Assembly (NCBI GenBank): GCA_947095535.1
Contig: OX352773.1
Coordinates: forward strand, 34,121,398-34,185,397
Source of the DNA: Poecilobothrus nobilitatus
Taxonomy: Eukaryota > Arthropoda > Insecta > Diptera > Dolichopodidae
DNA: 64,000 bases
Direction of reading: 5' to 3'
Under the pieces are notes generated by a model that was not told where the DNA came from, ran no database searches, and saw only the letters and a list, made by a program, of their open reading frames with translations. Every line of letters begins with the position of its first letter. Positions within the stretch are counted from its first letter, which is position 1. This document shows, in pieces, positions 48,494 to 58,366 of this stretch. Made by a program: the position numbers and the translations under genes.

Positions 48494-48752
48494 TGCTGCG
48501 ACCGGTTGTACTCCTCTGCTGAATAGTCCGCTCGCCTCCTACAGCGTCTCATCGAGCCAATCTGTACCCTTCACGAAAAGTATTATGTCTTCATGATTGA
48601 GCATTCTCCCTTGATAGAAGCTTTCCAAGTGTTCTTCTCCCAAGATTCTTCGACTTTATAAACTCAAGTTCAGACATTGATGCAGAAGGTAAAGTATTGT
48701 TTCTGCCTCTTGCCCATATCCGGCGCATAAATTTGTTTCTACTATGCCTATC
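48494..48752 (-). pseudogene. Decayed non-LTR retrotransposon, C-terminal zinc-knuckle region
   Basis: Minus-strand translation gives C-A-G-Y-G-Q-E-A-E-T-I, then L-L-H-Q-C-L-N-L, the C..C..H..C motif found at the C-terminus of many insect non-LTR retrotransposon ORF2 proteins. It is followed by S-R-R-I-L-G and F-V-K-G-T-D-W-L, also typical of that tail, where the element's protein normally ends soon after. Two in-frame stops show decay. The segment is strikingly richer in G and C than the surrounding DNA, suggesting a comparatively recent insertion or different origin. The reverse-transcriptase part is not attached. Confidence 0.75.
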
Positions 48753-50741
48753 TAAATTTTATTTCGTAGTTTTGTGAGCAAGTTATAAAACAATCAAAAA
48801 TTTTAAATTGTGCTCATATATATCACAGATTAAATTTGTAAATTTGTAATAAAAACGGATTGAATCAAATAATAGAATTTCAGAAATTGAAAGTTTTTTT
48901 CTTTATAAACATTATATGAATGAGGTTCATCCTTTGAAGTTTTTAAATGATGGTCTTCCTAGTTTGAAAATAATTAATTAATAATTAATATAATATTTTT
49001 AAAATTAATTTTTTTAATAAAAACCATTTCTTTTATTAAATATGTATTTTTTTTTTTTAATAAATGAAAACAATATATTATTATCAGCCCATTTTTAAAA
49101 TTAATGGTTCATACCAAATTCATATAATATATTTAAATTTGATTGATTATTATTGAATTCAAACGTAAATATCAATCATTTTTTGACAGTAAATATTTTG
49201 TAAAGAATTTTCAATGCTAAAATATTAGTTATATTCCTTCTTTAGTTTTATTTCAATTCAATTAAATTTAATTTTAAATTCAATAAATAAATTTGATGGT
49301 TGTATGTATTGGTTTTTTTTTTTTTTGGCTTGGGAACAATATTTTATTTCTTAAAATTTCAAGCACAAAATTCTCAAATATAAAGTTCCAAATTAGAAAA
49401 TCCCAAAAAGCAAAATCGTATTCTCGAGAAAATCGTAATTCTCAACATTGAAATTTACAAAAAAAAAAAACTTGAACAAAAAACATCTAGAAAATATATT
49501 ATATTCGAAATATGAGCATCATATATTATTCTGGAAAAAGCATATGACTGAGATTTTGTTACCAACTTCAAAATTCCTTCTAATTACATATTAAAAAAGT
49601 ATTTAAGGAAATGAGGACTACTGCCCCAAACCACTAAACATTTTATTGAAACGCTGATACTTCACAAATTTTAACTTTACTTAGGTAACAAAAAAAAATT
49701 TCATTTAATATTTCCAATTTTGAGAGTTTGTATTTCGGATTTTGTAATTTTGGGTTTTTTTTTAAATGGGAATTGTATGATTTTGAAATTTTTGAGACTT
49801 TGTAGTATTGTAACTTTGGGATTTTAAGAAATGGGATTTCGAGACGCTTCATTTTTGCTTTTTTTTTTGTAAATTAACTGAAACTAAATAATATAAAATT
49901 TATTTTTAAGAAATAATTTTTGTTTTTATTTTTATTTGTTTTACTTAAATACTGTTTTTATTTATATTTAACGATGAATTAAGATTTTGAAAATAAAAAG
50001 GAAAAAAAAAACTAAAACGAATATTTTTCATGTTCTTATTCTAGATCTAATTAAACATTAATGTATTACATTGATTTTTAAAATGTAAATTGATTTATTT
50101 TTATACAAAAAATTATTTATGGTAAATATCGTGTTCAATTTTAGACACATCACTTTAATGAATTTATATTTTTTACTATGTACAGGTTGCCTCAAGAGTA
50201 ATACATCATAATAATACTTTAGAACAATAAAAATAATTAAAATATCAGAAACAAAAATATATATATATATGTATATATTTTTATATATGTATATACGGAA
50301 ATAAAACAATATTCCAATAATGTTCGCGAGTTTCATATTCCCTCCATGTTATTGAAACACTGATTTTGTAACTAAACTTTGATATTTTATTTATTTAATA
50401 TTTATTTTTTACTAATATCTGCAAAAAAATTTGGAACTCTTTTTTCCAAAAAATAGTTCATTTTTTCATAATCATACATACAATAACAATTCATACAATT
50501 CATAACAATACAACATTTATTTTGGGTACAGCAATAATATTAAAAAATGGAAGTCTTAGATAATTCAATAAACCGTTGTTGCTTAGGTTTATGACATTAA
50601 AAGTAGAAAGAAGTAAATTTTAAATGCTATTTATAGCGTTAACTAAAAGTCGTATATAGTTATTACCTATAATAACTAGAAAATGTAATTCATTGCAATC
50701 ATATATATATATATATATCGGTGACCAAAAATAATGCACTA
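48753..50741. other. Gene-free AT-rich stretch
   Basis: It contains two patches of irregular 'aaaatccc' or 'gggatttt' words (49365-49425 and, inverted, 49720-49850). The longest frame there (49643-49852 minus) is a Lys/Ser/Pro-rich translation of that repeat and is not a gene. Confidence 0.5.
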
Positions 50742-51035
50742 AGAAATAAAGTCGAAATCGGGAATTTTTAGATTTAGGCCTTATTATACGGTTTTAAAAA
50801 GAAATAATGTCGAATCGGCATTATTTCCGTTTTCGAAAATTTCGTTTTATCTTTTGATATTGACAAATAGAGAATATAGAGTCGAGAATATAGCTGTCGA
50901 GAATATAGAAAAAAAATGAATCGGCATTCGACTTTATTTCCTTTTCAAAACAGTAAAAAGATCAAATTCTCAAAATTCGCGATTCGAAAATTCCGCATCG
51001 AAACGGAAATAAATTCGATTCGACATTATTTCTAG
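50742..51035. mobile_element. Foldback element with four related arms
   Basis: The ends are inverted: 'aagaaataaagtcgaa' at 50741-50756 against 'ttcgacattatttctag' at about 51018-51035. A related unit, itself palindromic, is centred at 50814 (50801-50827, 'gaaataatgtcgaa' with its inverse). Another inverted unit lies at about 50919-50945. In the middle 'gtcgagaatatag' is repeated in tandem. The element is richer in CG dinucleotides than its surroundings and is non-coding. Confidence 0.7.
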
Positions 51036-51888
51036 TTACTTATATATGTATATCCATAACTTGAAGACTATCTTGAATCTTTAATCTCTTCCAACTGAAC
51101 GCAAAAAATATGCTTTCCTTGCTTGAAGATAAACTAATACAGATTTTTAAATAAGAGAGTTAAATATTATTATTGATCTTAAAACTATACTGACTTTAAT
51201 TCTTCTTTTGAGTTAACTAAAATCTTAATTGGTAACTAACAACATTTAAATGATTGAATAATTTTTGAAGATAAAATTTTTCAAAATAGATTTTTTTCAA
51301 AATAGAAAAGGTTTAATTGTTTTATATTAAAATATATTTTTTTTTAAATAGTGGACATCCTGCAATTTATATTGTATATACTTAATACATTTTATGTATA
51401 TATCATTTTGTTAATTGTTGTTAAATTCATTACCATTAATTTAAATATTTAAATAACAAAAATAAAAAATAAATAATTTTATATTTAATGCAAGAATGAA
51501 AAGAATTATATCTCGAAAAAAAAAAAAATTCAAATAAATTTTAAAAGAAAATTTGTGTTAAAATAAAACAAAATTGTGGTGTTTTTACAATAAAATGTTG
51601 ATGAAAATTAATTTGCTGCAAATTGAAAAAATATTTTAATTTAAATTTCTGTATTTGTTATATATATATTTATATTGTTTTCATATATAGACAAAAACAT
51701 ATAGAAAATATCAAATCTAATCTAGCTTATAAATTATGCTTAATATATTAGCATTCTTTTCGGCTTAAAAAGTTTTAACAATAATATATAATTAATATAT
51801 TTCAGACCGAACCCCTAGCAAATACTTTAATTTATCTCGACAACTCCTAAAAAATATATGTTTTATAGAAGACCCGATTGCAATAATG
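51036..51888. other. Gene-free AT-rich stretch
   Basis: Nothing supported. Confidence 0.5.
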
Positions 51889-51995
51889 AGATTTCTACTC
51901 TTGAGTATTGCTAGATCATTTGCAATACTCAAGAATAGAAATGTGCCAAGATACTAGATCATTAGCAATACTAGAACATAAAATGTACCAAAGTA
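51889..51995. repeat. Hairpin plus 43-base tandem duplication
   Basis: The arm 51891-51911 and its inverse at 51922-51942 form a 21-bp stem with one mismatch and a 10-base loop ('tagatcattt'). The right arm belongs to a unit of about 43 bases starting 'ctagatcattwgcaatact', present twice in tandem (51911-51953 and 51954-51995). There are thus three copies of the arm, one inverted. The stem length and small loop resemble a short-hairpin precursor; no transcript evidence is available. Confidence 0.75.
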
Positions 51996-53370
51996 CTCAA
52001 GGATGAGTAGGATAATCTCAAGTTATTAACTTAAATTTGAATTAATTTTCCAAATTTAAAATTTTAACATTTTTCATCTACTGCATTCTTATAACAAATT
52101 TAATTATTTTTTTCCTGTTTTTATAATTTGTTTCATTCAAAATGTACATGATACTTAATTAAATATAATTAAACAATAACAAAACAAAAATAAAGAAAAA
52201 AATTATTGTCTGACATGTTTTTTTTTTTTTTACAATTTCAAAAATAAATTTACACTTTAGCAAAATTATTAATCGTAATTTATTTTGAAAAGTTTTATTT
52301 AGAAAAATAAGTTGTACATGGAAAAATATTTATTTAGATTTAATAAAAAAACATTATTTTTTTGAATAATTGCATCTGATCGAATTAATTTTGTATATAT
52401 GTACATTCTTTTTCAAAATTTCATAATATTGACATCAAAATTTAAAATAAAATTTTAATTATCCTCCTTAAGAATGTTGAAAAATTTTTTTTCAATTTTT
52501 TTAACAAAATATTATTATTTTTTAAAATGCTCAATATAAAATTAAACAAACTTTAACGAATTAAAGAATGAAAAACTTTAAATAAAACAATAATCTATTC
52601 AAAAAGGATAACAAAATGCATATACCATACTTGAAAAAGAAAACCAACAATGTTATTGAGTTTTAAAATTTAATACATAGTTTGTTGCATCGCTTGTTCG
52701 ACACAAACAATGACAGTTTTAGGCCGATCAAAGTAATGGAAAATTTTCATAAATGTCAAAAAAAGGATGGATTTAAAAAAAAATAATTTAAGAACTCAGA
52801 ACGAACGAAGAACTAAGAACTTAACTGGTTTTTTTATAAATTCATACAATAAGGTATAAAATATAAATTCACAATTGAATAAAATCACAAAGTTAATATT
52901 ATAATATTAAGTGCGCTAATTTTTAATAAATACATCTTTTTTATTGAAACAAAAGAAAATTAAATAAATATAATATTAATTATTATTAATTGTCTTTCAT
53001 AATTCTGAACTGAATTTTGTTAAAATATCCTTTTTTTTTTCCTTTAAATTGTTATACAGTTTTATATGAAATTTATTTGGAAATTGTACAATGTCAACTC
53101 TCTAACTGTTTCCTTACTTTCAATTATTTCTCTATTCTTCATAAATTATTTATTATAATGAACAAAAGCTTTTCTGCTGGAGCGTGAAGAAAGAAAATTT
53201 AAGAAGTTTAAACATATTTTTGTATCTAATTTTTTTGTCATAAATGTATTGAAAAAATTTCCTTCGATTGTTTATTAGCTCATAGCAAAAAGTTATATAA
53301 AGTACATAAATTAAATTTAACTTTCTTATAGGGTTATATAGCCTCTATCGTTTAATATAAAAAGAGAGTT
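51996..53370. other. Gene-free AT-rich stretch
   Basis: No exon or recognised repeat. Confidence 0.5.
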
Positions 53371-53463
53371 GACGTTTAGTGTATTAAAGTCCCATAAACT
53401 CATAGAGGACTCATACTTATTCCACTCCTCTGTAATATATTTTATTGATTCCGATCTACCCTC
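53371..53463 (+). mobile_element. Interspersed repeat family, degenerate copy 5
   Basis: It begins 'gttgacgtttagtgtattaa' and continues 'agtcc', 'catagaggac' and ends 'gattccgatctaccctc'. The order parallels 'ggtgtttagttggttaaagt', 'atagag' and 'gattcccacctaccctc' in copy 6 (58279-58370). Confidence 0.55.
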
Positions 53464-56280
53464 AAAAAAACAAAAATAAAGTACAATCTATTCAAATAAG
53501 AGAAAGTTAGATGATAAAGGTTGTCATATATTCCACTTTTAATAGTTACTATATCGGTTACCCTATTTTTAAATAATTATTTGCCTGTGTATGTATAGGT
53601 ATAGGTAAATATACAGATTTATTAGATCATCAATAAATTTAAACGAAAATTAAAAAAAAAAAAAAAAAAAGAATAATGAATAATGAAATATTGATAATAA
53701 TAATTAAAATGTTCAAAATAATCAACTTTAATTAAAAATTTATATTTTTATACAAAATTTTGTATATTATTTATGTAGTCTATACTTCTGTAATATATCA
53801 CCTATTATTATTTATCACCTGTCAACTCTTTTATGACAGATACATAATAGTTATTTAACTATATATTTAATTAAATGTTATATATGTATGTATATTCATT
53901 TTTTAATAATCACCTACTAAATAACAAATAGCAATACATAAAAAAAAAAAAAAAATATGAATATTAAAATAAATGTTTAATCACGATATCATGATTTTAA
54001 CATATCATTTTCATCACACATTATATATATACATATATATTTTTTATATATATATATATATTGTTATTTACCCTTTATAAGTACATATTAAAATATACAT
54101 ATATATAACCACTTAAGCTATATTTTTAACATATATATATATCTACTTAATATGAAAGTATTTTAAGGATTATGATAAATACTAAAATGAATTGTAACAC
54201 ACCTTAAATCACATGCAAGTTTTCCCACCTGTCTACTTTTCATTTTTATTTCTTTGTTGTTGGTTTTTATTTTGTGTTTTTATTGTATAAAATGTATAAT
54301 TGTGATTGCGTGAAAATATAAAAAAAAAAATGTTATTCATTGATATATATTCAGCGCTGGCATCTACGTTTATCCTTTGTAATTCCAAAAATAATATTAT
54401 ATAAAGTGTTTAAGTTATTTTTTTGATCAAAATGATTTGTTATAGCTAGTTATATTTTTTTATTAATTCGCTTGCCACCGAAACTGCGTTAAGTCAGAAC
54501 AGTTAAGTCATTGAACATTGAATAAATGTTCTCAAGATATATGTCATTTCTATTTATTATTTAAGCAAACCAGGTTGTACTAACGTGCTTTAATATCATT
54601 TTTTCTGAACAAGACAAATTTTATAATTAATATTAAATAAAATCTTTGAACATTGGAAAATCCTTAAGAACTTCCGTCAATCAAATTTGAATTGTCAAAA
54701 TATAACATAACAAATAATAATTAAACAAATAAACACGAAAATTAAAAATTTGAATTAAATTTTCCTTCACATTTTCCTTGATCCGATCCTGTTTATTTTA
54801 TTGTTTTTTTTTTCGGTTTTATAATAAATTATATACAACACTTTTATTCACTTTAATATTAATATTAAACCTAAAGAAAAAAAAAACAAAATGAATAATA
54901 TTATAAATGTAATTATTAAGGAATAAAATATAAAAACCAAAATAAATAAATATAATTTCATAGTGACGACAACTATGACAATCTACAAGTGTATCACCAC
55001 CACTTAACACTTACCGCCACCGCCACCTCTATTAAATTATTTATTAAGATTTTTATATTAGTATAGAAAAGGTTGTAATTTTTTATGTCAACAAGTTTTT
55101 TTTTTTTTTTTCAATTCATTTTTAATGATAATTCTCACACAATTTTCTATCACGTTTCATCATTATCAATACCATCATCAATGTTTTATATTATTTATAA
55201 TCATTATTATTATTAATATATGTATGTAATTAATAATCACTAATCGGTATCATTATCATTACTATTATAATCAATATTTGCAACAATAATAAAAATAAAT
55301 ACAGATAAAAAATAAATAAAAAACAAAACTGTTTTTTTGCTTTTCTTTTTTGATAAAATCATTTTGATATTTTTTTTTATTTTTTTTGTTTCCCCTTATC
55401 GAAATTATACAAAATGAAATACTTATATGTAATTAACTAACTATCTAATTAACTTTTTAATTGACATTTCTTTGGTCCTAAATACAAATACATATAGTAT
55501 AAATGTCATGTCTATAAGTTTTACTGTTATTTTCTTATATAGTACCTATATAGTATATAAAAAGTTAGTTTTGTAATTAGAAGAAACAAAAAGTTAAATT
55601 TGCAATAATTTACCGTTATTTTTATAAAGTTTATTTTGTATAGTAATACTTAGTTTTATTATCAAAGCACATTCATAAAAACAATCTTAGACACAAAGAA
55701 AAGAAAAAAGTTTTTGTCTGACAACAATAAATTAAAAAGAAAATTTTTATCCAAAATCAATATTTTAAATTATAGTTTTAAATTAATCAAAGTCGAGTAG
55801 TAAATAAAGTAATAAAAATAAAAATGGCAAAAAAAAAAAAAATAATAAAAAATAGATGAATCACACCTTCATTCTTTAATCCTTCCAATATCAGAATCTA
55901 TCAATAAAACATTCTTAAAAGAATAAAGAAAAAAGAAAACAACAAAACAATTTTGTATAACAAAAATTACAAAATAATCGTGCGTTCAAATAATTATAAC
56001 GACATCGTGAGACTTAAATTATTTTGTATAATTAAAGTAATTAAAATGTTATTCACTTTTTAAGATATTAGAATTTTAAATAAAGAACACGTTTAACAAG
56101 TTGATTGAACTTATATGAATTTCATTAAATTTATTTATTTCGATTATTAAGATTAATAATCGAAATTTAAAACAGAACTGTGATTAATGAAAAGGGTTTT
56201 GTCAATTCAAGTTATATATACGAAATAATATTGGTAGATAAAACAATATTAATAATGCTTCATCTATCGATTTCAATAAC
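53464..56280. other. Gene-free AT-rich stretch
   Basis: No exon accepted. A donor-like GGTGGCG|GTAAGT on the minus strand near 55012 is preceded by no recognisable coding sequence. Poly(T)/poly(A) tracts and ATT/ATC-rich patches (55145-55275) make up the rest. Confidence 0.45.
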
Positions 56281-56442
56281 TGGGCCCTATTACACCAATA
56301 AATTAGTAATGATCAAAATTACACAATGTTAATTTTATCAGAAGTTATTATGAAAAATTGGTTTAGTGACACAATAACTTATCAAGAAAAATGATTATTT
56401 GGTTTTTTCATTAGTAATAAGTGCTTGGTACAATAGGGTCCT
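56281..56442. mobile_element. MITE, family 'GGGCCCTATTGCACC', copy 2
   Basis: Ends 'gggccctattacacca' and, from the other strand, 'ggaccctattgtaccaagca' correspond to those of the element at 24715-24906. 'ttattactaat' follows the right end on that strand. The interior has diverged and is shorter. Confidence 0.7.
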
Positions 56443-56579
56443 GCTATTGAGATAGGTTCATGCTGTTGAGATGCTTAAGTAACAATTAAATTTTATACAA
56501 TATTATAGTGATATGACATTGATTAGTCGTTTCATCGTTTTGATGAAATCGGATGAATTTTAGAACTCTTTTTTTTTGA

Positions 56580-57310
56580 ATTGTTTAATTTCTGCTGTGC
56601 TCCTTATGTGTAATAGAAGCGCATTGAAGATTCTAGTGACCGAAAGTATGAGGCTTTTCATATGTTTTTGAAATTTACTGGTTAAAATTTCCAAGTGATT
56701 ACATGGACGAGTAAGCCTGCCTGATGTTTTAGCTCTGTTTCGAATGGTGACGTTTTTTGTTTTTTTTATTGATAAAGGCAGAATTAACGCGACAGTATTC
56801 AGTAGACTCTAGGTCCGTAATGTACTTTCAAAACGTGAAAGAACCTTTTCAACCAGAGTTGGTGTTAAGTTTCCCAATATTTATGTAACCATATGATGCC
56901 ACTCTGACGGATGGTGACGTTGCTTTTGAAATCTTTATTAAACATGTTATACATATATGCTACCTTGTCCAGTGCAATTATATCCTCTAATTTGTTCATG
57001 CCTGTCTTATGTTAAATCCTTATCGCAATGAAGTATGCAACAAGGACAAACGTACGCTTTATATAACTTAGGTTAGTAGTATGTCGCGTCTGTTGATTAA
57101 TGAGTTAGACACCATAATCAGTTATGGTGATCGTTTACTAACATTTTCGCAGTTGTTTTCTCTAGTCTGATGTTCTATCTGCATATCACATCGATGAACG
57201 GTATACTTTTTACGCTGTTGTAGTACACATGTTTCTACCATTGTAGAGGATTATCAATTAGAACAAACTACATGTTGTACCGCCCCTAGTTTCTCAACTT
57301 CCACGTAAGG
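56580..57310 (-). pseudogene. Probable decayed retrotransposon 3' ORF
   Basis: A 700-bp block is clearly less AT-rich than its flanks. The minus-strand frame around 57010-56810 gives M-N-K-L-E-D-I-I-A-L, Y-M-Y-N-M-F-N-K-D and, after a stop, K-V-H-Y-G-P-R-V-Y. This loosely follows the post-reverse-transcriptase tail of CR1/jockey-type elements, where a helix with 'MY.L' is followed by 'K..YG.RS..Y'. Many stops interrupt it. It directly adjoins the MITE at 56281-56442. Assignment is by pattern only. Confidence 0.4.
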
Positions 57311-58194
57311 GTGATAGTCAAACAAACGTTGGTTTTGTTTTTATTTTTAAAATATAAGAAGCACTTTTTATTTTATTTTTCTTTGTTATACTGAAATATT
57401 AAATTAGCAAACTATTTAATAATGGACTAATACTAATTAACAAACATAATCAATTTCAAAGGTTTACCATAATCAAAATAAAAAAATAAAAAATAAAAAC
57501 AAAAAGAAAATTTATTTTTCATCTAATTAGTAAAACAAAATTATATTATTATTATAGTAATAAATTTATTTATTCACTCATGTCACAATATTTGAAAATG
57601 TAATTATTTTGTATTAATAAGATTTTTAAAATTTTATGCCAATATATGTATATCTGTCTTTTATTGCTACAAAAAAAAAATAACAATATGAAACAAAATA
57701 ATTCAAATTAATTAAAATGAAAGAATACGGAACATATTTAATATAAATATTATTAAAATTCATGTCACATAACTGTTATATTTAGTTAAAATTATGTTTA
57801 TTTATTTTATATTATTATTATCATTATTCATTATAGTTCAATTTATTTTCCTTAATTTTGTTTTTGTATCTTATACATATAAAAAATTACCATAATATTT
57901 TATTAAAACCAGAACTATAATGATATATAATTATCCAACTAGGATTTCTAATAGAAACATATTATCAATTACCGCAAACAACTAATATAATTATATAAAT
58001 TTAATATGTATGTACATACAGATACTAAAATTATATATATTTAAAAACATTTAAAATAAAAATTTTATTACCCAATACTAAAAGTGAAAATGAGATAACT
58101 AAAATTAATTTTAATTATTAAAAACTAGATTGATTTAATTAATTTTGCACATTATACGCGCACATATTTATTTTATTCATATTCCTTTATTCCT
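57311..58194. other. Gene-free AT-rich stretch
   Basis: Nothing supported. Confidence 0.5.
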
Positions 58195-58366
58195 ATTTTC
58201 TCAAACCCCAAACCAAACATTATATTGTACCATCATAATGTTTGGTTTGTTTAATCTAATATTTGGTTTAAATGGGAGATGGTGTTTAGTTGGTTAAAGT
58301 CCAACACTACCATAGAGAATTCGCGCGTTGATCTCGCTGGTGTCTTTCGAGATTCCCACCTACCCT
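58195..58366 (+). mobile_element. Interspersed repeat family copy 6
   Basis: It contains 'tatttggtttaaatgggaga', the core 'tggtgtttagttggttaaag' (58275), 'tccaacactaccatagag' and 'ggtgtctttcgagattccc' at 58340-58358. The core fits a tRNA A box, and 'tttcgagattcc' could be a derived B box. An earlier inverted pair of 'accaaacattat' and 'ataatgtttggt' lies at 58211-58246. A poly(A) run follows near 58418. Confidence 0.65.

Noticed and set aside
54957..55018. Minus-strand GGTGGCG|GTAAGT donor
   Set aside because: A good donor, but the preceding sequence is AT-rich with stops in the useful frames and no protein-like stretch. The GGTGGC units may just be a short repeat.
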